A DNA stretch of 42,893 nt from Phycisphaeraceae bacterium (GCA_028277745.1 JANQFR010000044.1:1-42893); one strand, 5' to 3'. Counted from the stretch's first letter, positions 1 through 7,614 are shown. A program made the numbers and translations. The notes: generated by a model from the letters alone, not told the origin.

Positions 1-1
1 G

Positions 2-121
<120 letters not shown>

Positions 122-154
122 CGCGGGCTCGCGCTCCGGAGTAAACTGGCGATG

Positions 155-204
155 AGCCGGCGGGCTACGCCCGCCCGGTCCGGGGCCGCGTAGCGGCCCG
201 GCTA
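155..204. repeat. palindromic intergenic repeat, GGGCTACGCCC/GGCCGCGTAGCGGCC type
   Basis: Two adjacent hairpins (GCGGGCTACGCCCGC and GGGCCGCGTAGCGGCCC) start with AGCC and end with GGCT. Nearly identical copies lie at 2738-2788 (inverted) and 20773-20823. Located between eno and the aldolase-like gene; it may act as a terminator after eno. Confidence 0.8.
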
Positions 205-220
205 GTTCTCCGGATCGCCT

Positions 221-1378
221 ATGCCTCCCAACGCCCCCAAATCGCTCGACGCCAAACTCGCCCGGCTCGTCCAGGACCCCAACTGCGGCGACTTCATCCT
301 CGCCGACGCCAAGGACGCCGACATGGCGTTCGGCCTCGCCGCCCCCGGGCAGGACCCGGACATGCAGGGCACGACGCGCTACCGGTCCCTCGACCAATAC
401 CGCCAGCTCATCCGCGAAAACGTCCGGACCGGCCTGGTCGACATCATGCTGATGTCCGTGTCGACCAGTTGCCTGCTCACCATCGAGGAGGGCCTGTTCC
501 ACAACAGCCCGATCACCCCGGCCGTGCGCGCCAACGACGCGACCGATGTCTGGGCCGTCAGCGAGAACGCCTACATCCAGCGGCCCAGCCGGCCGTTCCG
601 CACCGCCGCGATCGACCACGCCATGGCCGGCCGGCTCGACCCCGCCCCCGACGATCGCCGCCGCGGCGCCGACCTGGGGCTCTACTCGGTCACCTTCAAC
701 AACGACCTCGAACGCGACATCGCCTCGCTCGAAGCCTACGCCGCCTTCCGCGAGGAGGCCGAACGCAAGGGCTTCCGGCACTTCCTCGAGGTCTTCGCCC
801 CCAACGCGTGCGGCGACGCCTGCCCCAACGACCTGGGCTGCTACATCAACGACTGCGTGGTCCGCACCCTCGCCGGCGTCCCCGGCCCGGCCCGGCCGCT
901 GTTCCTCAAGGTCCCCTACCTCGGCCCCGGGCCCACCGAAGCCCTCGCCGGCTTCGATCGCTCGCTCATCGTCGGTATCCTCGGCGGGTCGTCCGGCACC
1001 ACGTTCGACGCGTTCCATCAGCTCGTCGAGGCCAGACGCCACGGCGCCCGCGTCGCGCTCTACGGCCGGATGATCAACCACAGCGAGCACCAGCCCACGT
1101 TCATCCAGCACCTGCGCTGGCTGGCCGACGGCGACCTGACCGACCCCGCCGAAGCGGTGCGCAGCTACCACGCCGCGCTTGAGCAACTCGGCGTCACGCC
1201 CTACCGGCCGCTCGGAGACGACCTGCAGCCATCCAGCCGCAGTCTCGCCTACCAACGCGGCCCCACCCGCCGCCCCGCCGCGGCGCCCGACGCCGATGAG
1301 GCGCCCGACTTCGCCGCCATGACCAACGAAGAAAAGGTCGCCTGGAACCGCGCTCGATGGAACCGGGTCTTCCCATGA
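221..1378 (+). CDS. class I aldolase-like TIM-barrel protein (DeoC/FbaB/LacD superfamily candidate)
   Basis: A 385-residue soluble protein without signal peptide. The strand-helix rhythm fits a TIM barrel: GDFILADAKDADMAFG (about 23-38), VDIMLMS (about 72-78), LEVFAPN, then RPLFLKVPYLGPG with Lys230 in an LKVPY context, and VGILGGSSGTTFDAF, GARVALYGRMIN. In DhnA/LacD-type class I aldolases a lysine at the end of such a strand forms the Schiff base, and a late GG(S)SG segment binds phosphate; by analogy Lys230 is the candidate catalytic lysine (inference). The PfkB kinase gene follows after about 200 bp on the same strand, which suggests a kinase-aldolase pair acting on a phosphorylated sugar or polyol. 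The substrate cannot be read from the sequence. The ATG at 221 has no clear Shine-Dalgarno sequence. The C-terminal 40 residues are Pro/Ala-rich and end in a conserved-looking EEKVAWNRARWNRVFP. Confidence 0.6.
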   Translation: MPPNAPKSLDAKLARLVQDPNCGDFILADAKDADMAFGLAAPGQDPDMQGTTRYRSLDQYRQLIRENVRTGLVDIMLMSVSTSCLLTIEEGLFHNSPITPAVRANDATDVWAVSENAYIQRPSRPFRTAAIDHAMAGRLDPAPDDRRRGADLGLYSVTFNNDLERDIASLEAYAAFREEAERKGFRHFLEVFAPNACGDACPNDLGCYINDCVVRTLAGVPGPARPLFLKVPYLGPGPTEALAGFDRSLIVGILGGSSGTTFDAFHQLVEARRHGARVALYGRMINHSEHQPTFIQHLRWLADGDLTDPAEAVRSYHAALEQLGVTPYRPLGDDLQPSSRSLAYQRGPTRRPAAAPDADEAPDFAAMTNEEKVAWNRARWNRVFP

Positions 1379-1434
1379 TGACGCCCGAATTGATAAGAAA
1401 GTGTGTGAAAAGTGATCCAATCGATCCTGCGATC

Positions 1435-1514
1435 AAGCCGGACCTGAGCGCAGCGAAGGTCCGGATGGTTTTCGCCGACGCGATCCGGACCTTCGCTGCG
1501 CTCAGGTCCGGCTT
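1435..1514. repeat. 32-bp perfect inverted repeat able to form a cruciform
   Basis: Arms 1435-1466 and 1483-1514 are perfect reverse complements around a 16-nt loop. Each arm is itself a hairpin (CCGGACCT ... AGGTCCGG). The same GAGC-GCAGCGAAG core returns, diverged, at 22967-23034. It lies between the aldolase and PfkB genes. Confidence 0.9.
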
Positions 1515-1580
1515 CTCAAACAGGATTTTTGACGCCGTAATCATCGAATTACATGGCGACCGGTCGAGAGGCGCGTCTTG

Positions 1581-2777
1581 ATGACCGCCGCTGCGCCTCC
1601 CATCATCGTCGCCGGCCACATCTGCCTCGACATCCGCCCCCAGTTGCCCGACGCCCCACTCGGCCCGGCGGGCTGGTCGGTCGCGCCCGGGTCGCTCATC
1701 GGCATCGGCCCCGCCGCGGTCAACGGCGGGGGCTGCGTCAGCAACGTCGGCATGGCCCTGCACCGCCTGGGCGCCTCGGTCGGGCTCATGGGCAAGGTCG
1801 GCGACGACCTGTTCAGCGGCGCCCTGCTCGACCTGCTCCGCCGGCAGGACCCCGCCCTCGCCGACGACATGATCCGCAGCCCGCAGGAGCCCACCAGCTA
1901 CAGCATCATCATCGAGCCGCCGGGTGCGGACCGCGCGTTCCTGCACTGCACGGGCGCAAACCACACCTTCCGTGCCCGCGACGTCGACCTCGCCCGGGTC
2001 GCCGACGCCCGGCTTTTCCACTTCGGCTACCCGCCGGTCCTGCCCGCGATGTGCGACAACGACGGCGGCGAGCTCGTCAAGCTCTTCACCGACGTGCGGC
2101 AACTCGGCGTCCTGACCAGCCTCGACCTGTGCACGGTCGACCCTCACGGCCCGGCGGGGAAAGTCGACTGGCCGACGCTGCTGCGCAACGTCCTGCCCCA
2201 CGTCGACCTGTTCTGCCCGAGCCTGGATGAGCTGCTGTACATGACCGACCGGACGAGGTTCGACGCCCTGCAGGCCGACCCCGTTGCGGCGCAGGGCCAA
2301 TGGGGCGGCTGGCTGGACGAGGTGAGCGGGCGGTGCCTGGACTGGGGTGCCGGCGTCGTCGCCATCAAGCTCGGCGATCAGGGCCTGTACCTGCACGGCG
2401 GCGATGCGCCGCGCCTCGAACGGTGGGCCGGCGCCCGGCGCTATCACCCCTGCTTCGAGGTGGACGTCGCGGGTGCGACCGGCGCGGGCGACTGCACGAT
2501 CGCCGGCCTGCTCACCGGCGCGGTGCGGGGCCTGGACAGCGCCGCCGCGGTGCGGCTCGCGACGGCCGGGGGCGCGTGCAGCGCCGAATCCGCCGACGCC
2601 ACCAGCGGCGTGCCCGAACTGGCCCGCGTCCAAGAGCGACTCGCCGCCGGCTGGCCCACCCGGCGCCCGACCCCCAGCCTCGCCGATCTTTGGCTCGACC
2701 CGACCCACGCCGCCGAGGAGCCACCGGATGCGGGTCATAGCCGGGCCGCTACGCGGCCCCGGACCAGGCGGGCGTAG
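1581..2777 (+). CDS. PfkB/ribokinase-family carbohydrate kinase
   Basis: A 398-residue sugar kinase of the PfkB (ribokinase) fold, transferring ATP phosphate to a sugar hydroxyl. The N-terminal substrate half has NGGGCVSNVGMALHRLGA followed by GLMGKVGDDLFS, the typical PfkB signature 1 region. The C-terminal signature 2 is GATGAGDCTIAGLLTG at about 298-313, with the catalytic base at Asp304. The start is set at ATG 1581, preceded by GAGAGG; a TTG directly upstream is less likely. The protein is longer than typical (300-330 aa) because of an insertion around the middle and a tail of about 60 residues. The last 13 codons (HSRAATRPRTRRA) are read out of an intergenic palindromic repeat, which also provides the TAG stop. 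Together with the upstream aldolase-like gene it may form a two-gene sugar phosphorylation and cleavage unit (inference). The sugar is unknown. Confidence 0.88.
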   Translation: MTAAAPPIIVAGHICLDIRPQLPDAPLGPAGWSVAPGSLIGIGPAAVNGGGCVSNVGMALHRLGASVGLMGKVGDDLFSGALLDLLRRQDPALADDMIRSPQEPTSYSIIIEPPGADRAFLHCTGANHTFRARDVDLARVADARLFHFGYPPVLPAMCDNDGGELVKLFTDVRQLGVLTSLDLCTVDPHGPAGKVDWPTLLRNVLPHVDLFCPSLDELLYMTDRTRFDALQADPVAAQGQWGGWLDEVSGRCLDWGAGVVAIKLGDQGLYLHGGDAPRLERWAGARRYHPCFEVDVAGATGAGDCTIAGLLTGAVRGLDSAAAVRLATAGGACSAESADATSGVPELARVQERLAAGWPTRRPTPSLADLWLDPTHAAEEPPDAGHSRAATRPRTRRA

Positions 2778-2788
2778 CCCGCCGGCTA
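2738..2788. repeat. palindromic repeat supplying stop codons to two convergent genes
   Basis: An inverted copy of the 155-204 element: GGGCCGCTACGCGGCCC then GCGGGCGTAGCCCGC. The TAG at 2775-2777 ends the PfkB kinase on the plus strand, and the terminal CTA at 2786-2788 is the TAG stop of the deacetylase on the minus strand. It is placed ideally as a bidirectional terminator. Confidence 0.85.
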
Positions 2789-3568
2789 AGTGACCGCCGC
2801 GCGGCGCTGCTGGGCGAAGTGCTGCATCGTGACGAACTCGCCGAGGGGCGTGAGGAAGTCGAGGTACGCGTTGAGGCGGTCGATCATCGCCTGGCCGTCG
2901 CGGCGGGTGATGTAGCGGGGCAGGCCGTAGCCGGACAGGTCGAGCAGCTCCCAGGGGTGGAAGAAGATGCAGAGGTAGCCGTCGCGGTCGAGGCAGCGCC
3001 GGCTGGCGGAACGGATCAGCCACATCGGGAAGTTCTTGATCGCCAGCCAGAACAGCGGGGTGCGCAGGCGGGGGCTGGCGGAGATGGGGATGTTGAGCAG
3101 CCCGTCGTCGAGGTAGGCGGTGCGGGGGCGGCGGATGTTGTTGTACCGGCCGGGGAGGAAGATGGGGTTTTCGGAGGAGTTGTAGGCGTAGCCCGCCTCG
3201 CGGAGGAGGCGGGGGTCGGTGGGCTGGAGGCGGGGCCGGCGGAAGCCGACGACGGGGACCCCGGTCAGGTCCTGAAGGGTCTGGCGGGATCGCAGGAGGT
3301 CGGCGTCGGCGTAGCGGGAGTGGTAGTAGCAGTGCGAGGCGATCTCATGCGCGGCTGCGGCCTGCTTCATGAGCCGGGGCTGATGGGCGGCGAAGTGAGC
3401 CGTCGTGAACAACGTGGATGGGATACCGCGGTGTTGCAGCAGCGTGAGGGTGGTCTCCAGCCCGCGGGCCCCCACCGTGAACTGCTCCGCCTCCGACACC
3501 GGATGGCCGAACTCCAGCGGGATGTCGAACTCCTCCACGTCGAAACTCAGCAGGATCTGGTTTGGCAT
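2786..3568 (-). CDS. polysaccharide deacetylase family protein (NodB homology domain)
   Basis: A 260-residue NodB-type deacetylase that would remove acetyl groups from an amino-sugar polymer. The metal-binding aspartate lies in LLSFDVEEFD (Asp10 and Glu12), and the metal-binding histidines are in HEIASHCYYH. A later RRPR segment and the C-terminal CIFFHPWEL match the deacetylases found in exopolysaccharide loci, where such proteins often have the DVEE motif. No signal peptide is visible, so it may act in the cytoplasm or on lipid-linked sugars. The start is fixed by the SFDVEE core close to ATG 3568. The gene lies downstream of a GT2 glycosyltransferase on the same strand, whose reading frame runs 224 bp into it. 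Its stop codon lies in the palindromic repeat at 2738-2788. Confidence 0.85.
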   Translation of the reverse strand: MPNQILLSFDVEEFDIPLEFGHPVSEAEQFTVGARGLETTLTLLQHRGIPSTLFTTAHFAAHQPRLMKQAAAAHEIASHCYYHSRYADADLLRSRQTLQDLTGVPVVGFRRPRLQPTDPRLLREAGYAYNSSENPIFLPGRYNNIRRPRTAYLDDGLLNIPISASPRLRTPLFWLAIKNFPMWLIRSASRRCLDRDGYLCIFFHPWELLDLSGYGLPRYITRRDGQAMIDRLNAYLDFLTPLGEFVTMQHFAQQRRAAVT

Positions 3569-4292
3569 ACCGTCCCATTATCGCGTTGAAGCGGACGCGC
3601 GACACCGACAGGAGCATCTTGAAGGGGTCGCGCCACATGTTCATGGTCGACACCTTGTAGGAATGCTCCTCGGAGACGATCGCCGGGACCTCGCCGATGC
3701 GGTAGCCCAGGCGCTTGGCGAGGAAGATCAGCTCGGCGTCGAACGCGAACCCGGTGACGCGCTGGCGGGCGAAGATCGCGCGGGCGGCGTCGGCGTGAAA
3801 GCCCTTGAGCCCCGCCTGCGTGTCGCGGTACGGCAGGCTGAGGATCACGCGCACCAGCTTGTTGAACCCCCAGCCCAGCAGCTTGCGGTGCAGGTGGATG
3901 TTCCGCTGCCGTGTGCCGTCGAGGTGACGGCTGCCGACGGCGACCTGATGGTCGGCCAGGCTGCGGGTCAGGTCGTCGATCGATTTGAGCGGGTACGCCA
4001 GGTCGCCGTCGGTGAAGCAGATCAGCGGGGCCTTGCACTGGTCGATGCCGATCTTGATCGCCCGGCCCTTGCCGCCGTTGCGGGTGCAGCGCAGCAGCTC
4101 GATCTGCTCCAGGCCCGACTCGTCGATCAGGGCCTGGATCCGGTCGGCGGTGCCGTCTTTGGAGCCGTCGTCCACGAAGATGAACTGATCGTCGCCCGAT
4201 CGACCCCGGACGAACGCCGCCACTTCGGCGAACACCCGGGCAATAATCGCGGCCTCGTTATAGACCGGCAGAATGACCGAAACGTTCGGCAA
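3345..4292 (-). CDS. GT2 family glycosyltransferase, dolichyl/polyprenyl-phosphate mannose synthase-like
   Basis: A family 2 glycosyltransferase that would move a sugar from a nucleotide donor to a polyprenyl phosphate. Visible signatures are SVILPVYNEA at the N-terminus, FVDDGSKDGT, the DxD-type FTDGDLAYP, VGSRHLDGT, and the GxKGFH/EL region TQAGLKGFHADAAR with FAFDAELIFLAKRLGY, all typical of DPM1/GtrB-like enzymes. The N-terminal start is TTG (4290-4292); no ATG or GTG is available before an in-frame stop at 4332. The true domain ends near SVSRVRFNAIMGRY, about residue 241. The last 74 residues are low-complexity Pro/Gly/Ala/Arg read out of frame from the downstream deacetylase gene, so the stop codon may have been lost by mutation or an assembly indel. 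No C-terminal transmembrane helices are seen. It is transcribed away from the GT87 gene at 4454. Confidence 0.85.
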   Translation of the reverse strand: MPNVSVILPVYNEAAIIARVFAEVAAFVRGRSGDDQFIFVDDGSKDGTADRIQALIDESGLEQIELLRCTRNGGKGRAIKIGIDQCKAPLICFTDGDLAYPLKSIDDLTRSLADHQVAVGSRHLDGTRQRNIHLHRKLLGWGFNKLVRVILSLPYRDTQAGLKGFHADAARAIFARQRVTGFAFDAELIFLAKRLGYRIGEVPAIVSEEHSYKVSTMNMWRDPFKMLLSVSRVRFNAIMGRYAKPDPAEFRRGGVRHPAGVRPSGVGGGAVHGGGPRAGDHPHAAATPRYPIHVVHDGSLRRPSAPAHEAGRSRA

Positions 4293-4453
4293 AAAACAGA
4301 CTTTCGTTAAATGGAGAGGTCCGCAAGGCGACTAACGCAATTCAGTCTAACTTGACGCTAATGACATGTCGACCCATGGGGTGAGATCGGCGTAAGGGCC
4401 CCAAATCTGGGGGTGGGGCGCCGCGAAACAGGGGGGACGGTATGCTACCGCCC

Positions 4454-5803
4454 ATGCCCGATCCCCCCCCGCCGTCCGCCCCGTCGCCCCGGGCCTGGGA
4501 CGACCCCAGGCACCGCCTGGCCGTGTACCTGACCGCGGCGGTGTTCGTGGCGGTGTGCGTCGGGTTCGCCGCCCTGCCGGTCTATAAGGGGTTCGCCCAG
4601 CCCTTCAACAACAAGGACTACGGGCTGTGGTACCTGACCGGCCAGAAGGTGCTCAACGGCGAGCCGATCTACCCCGATGAGCCCGGCGCCACGTTCCCGT
4701 TCATGTACCCGCCCTTCGCCGCGGTCGGGGTCTACGCCCCGCTGAGCACCCTGGGGCCCGGCCTCATGACCGTGGCGCTGGTGCTCATTAACTCCGCGGC
4801 GTGGCTGGGGTGCCTGTTCCTGGCGGTGTACCTCGCCAGCGGCCGGCTGCTCCACCGCGAGCTGCTGCTCTACATCATCCCCGGCGTCGTGACCGCGCCC
4901 TACGTGTGGGACACGTTCTTCCTCGGCCAGATCAACATCGTCCTGCTGCTGCTGATGCTGCTGTGCTTCACCGCCCTGCGCCACGGGCGCGAGGGCTGGG
5001 CGGGGGCGGCGCTGGCGGTCGCGGTCGCGATCAAGGCGTTCCCGCTCATGGCGGTGGGCTACCTCGTCTGGCGCCGACACTGGGTCGCGCTGGGGTCGCT
5101 GGCCGGGACGCTCATCCTGATCCTCGTGCTGATGCCCGCGCCGATCCGCGGGTTCTCGTTCAACCTGCACGAACTGAACCTGTGGGTCCAGGGCATGGTG
5201 CTCAAGGACTCGACCGAAGGCATCAGCCAGCGCCCGGGCATCGCCTACACCTACCGCAACCAGTCGCTGCTGGCGATGACCCACCGCTACCTCCGAGACG
5301 TCCCGGCGGGCGAGACCGAGGCGGTGGTGGAGGGGGGGGAGCGGGGGTACTGGTACGTGAACCTCATCGATGTGGGCCGGGTCCCGGCGAACGTGATCTT
5401 CGTCGCCCTCGCGGGCGGGCTGTGCCTGATGTACGTGCTGGTGATGCCGCCCAAGCGGCGGCTGACGCCGCGGCTGATGGTGTACGAGCAGGCCATGCTG
5501 CTGATCCTGATCGTGCTGTTCTCCCCGCTGGCGTGGACCTATTTCTTCTGCTGGCTGATGCTGCCGATCGCCGCGGTCACGCACTTCATCCACGAGTCGC
5601 CCAAAGGCTCGGCCCGGGAGGTCACGGGGATGGCCCTGCTGGGCGGGTGTGTGCTGATCCTGGCGTCGGCCCTGACCCAGGCGTTCGGGGACCAGACCAC
5701 CCAGGGCCTCGGCGCCACGACCTGGGGCGGGCTGGCGCTGTTCTTCACCCTCGCGTGGATGCTCAGCGTCACGCGGGAGGAGGCGTTAGGCGCTAGGGCC
5801 TAG
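4454..5803 (+). CDS. GT87 (DUF2029) family polytopic glycosyltransferase
   Basis: An integral membrane protein of about 449 residues with roughly ten hydrophobic helices. The GT87/DUF2029 family comprises polyprenyl-phosphate-mannose-dependent mannosyltransferases of the GT-C fold. Diagnostic segments are an early extracytoplasmic loop DYGLWYLTGQKVLNGEPIYP, then FPFMYPPFAAVGVYAPL, FLGQINIVLLLLMLL and AVAIKAFPLMAVGYL. The donor could be the lipid-linked sugar made by the divergently transcribed GT2 enzyme (inference). Two starts are possible: ATG 4442 (preceded by GGGGGAC) and ATG 4454. I prefer 4454 because TATGCT lies exactly 7 nt upstream, the same geometry as other probable leaderless starts in this window. 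The last codons and the TAG stop come from the TAGGCGCTAGGG repeat. Confidence 0.82.
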   Translation: MPDPPPPSAPSPRAWDDPRHRLAVYLTAAVFVAVCVGFAALPVYKGFAQPFNNKDYGLWYLTGQKVLNGEPIYPDEPGATFPFMYPPFAAVGVYAPLSTLGPGLMTVALVLINSAAWLGCLFLAVYLASGRLLHRELLLYIIPGVVTAPYVWDTFFLGQINIVLLLLMLLCFTALRHGREGWAGAALAVAVAIKAFPLMAVGYLVWRRHWVALGSLAGTLILILVLMPAPIRGFSFNLHELNLWVQGMVLKDSTEGISQRPGIAYTYRNQSLLAMTHRYLRDVPAGETEAVVEGGERGYWYVNLIDVGRVPANVIFVALAGGLCLMYVLVMPPKRRLTPRLMVYEQAMLLILIVLFSPLAWTYFFCWLMLPIAAVTHFIHESPKGSAREVTGMALLGGCVLILASALTQAFGDQTTQGLGATTWGGLALFFTLAWMLSVTREEALGARA

Positions 5804-5869
5804 GGTTTAGGGCCTAGGAAGGGGACCGGCGGACGATCCGCCACCTAATTCCTAGGCCCTAGCGCCTAG
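5786..5869. repeat. TAGGCGCTAGGGCCTAGG-type inverted repeat
   Basis: Arms TAGGCGCTAGGGCCTAGG (5787-5804) and CCTAGGCCCTAGCGCCTA (5851-5868) are perfect reverse complements. The left arm continues with a partial second unit (GTTTAGGGCCTAGG). It begins inside the GT87 gene and supplies its stop. A second, longer copy is at 17572-17709. Confidence 0.88.
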
Positions 5870-6211
5870 AAACCGGCGCTTCGTTTCTCAGATTGTCAAA
5901 GAACCAACATCGCGTATCACGACATCCATATGTTAGGTTTTTGATTGCATTTCGTCAACTCTCTTTGCCACCCCATCGCGCAGAAAATTGTCCACCGATT
6001 ATTCACGTTCTTTTAACACCCTTGTCGATCATCTTCATAGACCCACACCGCCCTCCGGGCACGAGGCTCCGCCATGGTCGAATCCTTTATTCACCCCGCC
6101 ATCCCGACCAAACGGCACGCCTGAGCGCATCCGCTTGGGCCCGACCTGACAATCTGACTCGACGACGAACCGACGCGTGAACCGCGCGGCCGCCCCAGAC
6201 GTAAGGAGTGG
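5870..6211. other. intergenic stretch, no gene recognised
   Basis: About 340 bp richer in A+T than the surroundings. An open frame at 5893-6180 (95 codons) has no recognisable domain, no ribosome binding site and an atypical composition, so I do not call it. I see no tRNA, riboswitch or strong hairpin. It precedes the promoter of the FlgM-like gene and may hold further regulatory sites. Confidence 0.5.
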
Positions 6212-6239
6212 TTGACAACCGGACTGACCGCGCTAACGT
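6212..6239 (+). promoter_or_regulatory. sigma-70 type promoter of the FlgM-like gene
   Basis: A consensus -35 TTGACA (6212-6217), 16-nt spacer and -10 TAACGT (6234-6239). It lies 39 bp before ATG 6279, which has a good GGAAAGGA Shine-Dalgarno at 6264-6271. Confidence 0.55.
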
Positions 6240-6278
6240 TTTGAAAAGAGAGCTGCTTATTCTGGAAAGGAATCCGCC

Positions 6279-6482
6279 ATGCTCGACAAACTGCTTTCAC
6301 CTAAACGCACCGCCGCTGTGCTCGAATCGCATGAGACGGCATCCGTCGACGCTGCCCCCCCTGTGCGCGAAGCCAAGATCGCCCTGGCCCTGAGCCGGAT
6401 CGAGAGCGGCGCCTACGATGACCCGTTCGTGCTCGAAACGATCGTGGACCGCGTCGGCCAGGACCTGAGCCGCCAACGCTGA
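6279..6482 (+). CDS. small FlgM-like protein (anti-sigma-28 factor C-terminal motif)
   Basis: A 67-residue protein. The second half, VREAKIALALSRIESGAYDD followed by PFVLETIVDRVGQDL, resembles the C-terminal sigma-binding helices of FlgM (VREEKVxxLRxAIxSGxYxxxxxxVAxxLL). FlgM holds the flagellar sigma factor FliA inactive until hook completion. No other flagellar gene is in the window, so the gene is an orphan and the assignment rests on this motif alone. It is one of the few genes here with a textbook ribosome binding site (GGAAAGGA) and a consensus -35 box, and it ends in a strong hairpin, so it forms a monocistronic unit. It could instead be a planctomycete-specific small protein that shares only the helix pattern. 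Confidence 0.6.
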   Translation: MLDKLLSPKRTAAVLESHETASVDAAPPVREAKIALALSRIESGAYDDPFVLETIVDRVGQDLSRQR

Positions 6483-6504
6483 CGGCCCATGACTCATCCA
6501 ACCC

Positions 6505-6532
6505 AAGCCCAGGGACCGCAGTCCCTGGGCTT
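6505..6532. terminator. hairpin terminator between convergent genes
   Basis: The stem AAGCCCAGGGAC / GTCCCTGGGCTT is perfect (12 bp) around a CGCA loop. It lies 22 bp after the FlgM-like stop and 27 bp beyond the stop of the converging GNAT gene. The trailing T-run is short, so efficiency is uncertain. Confidence 0.7.
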
Positions 6533-6559
6533 CTGCGCGTAATGCTTGGACGAACCGCT

Positions 6560-7018
6560 TCAGCCAACGGTCGGCTTGATGACGAAATAGCCGCCGTCTT
6601 CTAAACACGTCATCGCGAAGCCCGCCTTGCGGCAGACCGCGATCGCGGCGGGGTTGCTCCAGCGCACGTTGAACTGGATGTGGCGGCACCCCCTGGCCGA
6701 CGCCTCCTCCACCGCCCGGCGCAGCAACGCCGTGCCGAGCCCGTGGTTGCGGTGTTCCGGGCGGACGATCAGATGCTCCACATAGGCGAGCAGCTCGCCG
6801 CCCAGCGGGCCGAACGCGATCGGCCCCACGTCCATGTGCAGGCCGCCGAGCACGCGGCCGGGCGGGGCGACGGCGCAGATGTTGACGAACCGCCACGCCT
6901 CGGGGTCGGGCATCTCCCGCCGTGAATAGGCGAGCTCGGCTTCGAACAACCGCTCAGCCTCAGCCGGCAATTCGTCGTCGTTCGAGTAGACGCGGATGAC
7001 ATGGTCGGGTGTGGACAT
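6560..7018 (-). CDS. GNAT family N-acetyltransferase
   Basis: A 152-residue acetyltransferase of the GCN5-related fold, moving acetyl from acetyl-CoA to an amine. Motif A is clear: EHLIVRPEHRNHGLGTALLR, with the pyrophosphate-binding R/QxxGxG/A pattern as RNHGLG. This is followed by the helix RRAVEEASARGCRHIQFN and the motif B region NPAAIAVCRKAGF. The length is normal for the family. The substrate cannot be inferred. It lies convergent to the FlgM-like gene and is separated by 59 bp from the SUKH protein upstream. Confidence 0.85.
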   Translation of the reverse strand: MSTPDHVIRVYSNDDELPAEAERLFEAELAYSRREMPDPEAWRFVNICAVAPPGRVLGGLHMDVGPIAFGPLGGELLAYVEHLIVRPEHRNHGLGTALLRRAVEEASARGCRHIQFNVRWSNPAAIAVCRKAGFAMTCLEDGGYFVIKPTVG

Positions 7019-7077
7019 GCGGCGCCTCGGGGTTGGGGTCGCGGATACTCATCTGATTCAGACTCGGTTGATCAACC

Positions 7078-7614
7078 TCAGCCTTCGCCTTGTATTTTGC
7101 GGTTCTTTCGTTCGTCGAGTTCATGGATCTCTTGCAACAGCAGATCCGGGAATGTCATGTCCACCACCCGTCGTTCGTCGGGCTCATCGTGGCTCCATTC
7201 GACGATTTGGCCGTCGGTGTTGAAACAATAAGCATCGGCGTCGCCGATGCGCTGGAGGAAGGGGATGAGGTCAGCCCATGCCTGATCGCGGAATTGCCGC
7301 CACCGCACCCGGATGTCGAGCCAGTCGGGGATGTCTGTCGCGATCCCGAAGACATTCAAGCCATAAAGAAATGACCAGAACGGACCCACCGCATACGGCT
7401 TCGGTCGAGGCCAAAGCTCTTCCCGGACAGCCATATACAGGCCGCCAAGCGACGATTTGGTGAACTCCCGAAAATCATCCGGCAGCCGATAGCCAACTTC
7501 CCGCTCAAAATCGACGATGTCGTCGTCGGTGGGTTCGTTCCCCTGACAGGCGAAGACCTCGTACGTCTCGCGGTCGTAGTGGCGGAAGAACTCGAATACG
7601 TCATCCAGCGGCAC
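7078..7614 (-). CDS. SMI1/KNR4 (SUKH) family protein
   Basis: A 178-residue protein with the SUKH-domain opening pattern PTDDDIVDFEREVGYRLP then DDFREF (about 28-51), followed by the aromatic-rich core and a late FNTDGQIVEWSHDEPDERRV segment. SUKH proteins are frequently immunity proteins against contact-dependent or polymorphic toxins, though many isolated copies have no known role. No toxin gene is next to it here. The start is GTG at 7612-7614 with a GAAAGG ribosome binding site. The gene belongs to a compact minus-strand block of accessory-looking genes. Confidence 0.75.
   Translation of the reverse strand: MPLDDVFEFFRHYDRETYEVFACQGNEPTDDDIVDFEREVGYRLPDDFREFTKSSLGGLYMAVREELWPRPKPYAVGPFWSFLYGLNVFGIATDIPDWLDIRVRWRQFRDQAWADLIPFLQRIGDADAYCFNTDGQIVEWSHDEPDERRVVDMTFPDLLLQEIHELDERKNRKIQGEG

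Noticed and set aside
5786..5869. Telomere or chromosome-end function for the TTAGGG-like units
   Set aside because: The units are short inverted repeats between ordinary genes, not long arrays at a sequence end.
6060..6085. GGTCGAATCC and other T-loop-like strings suggesting a tRNA
   Set aside because: No acceptor stem, anticodon stem or D-arm could be matched around them.
5893..6180. A 95-codon open frame in the intergenic region before the FlgM-like gene
   Set aside because: No ribosome binding site, no recognisable domain and non-coding-like composition (His/Pro/Arg-rich).
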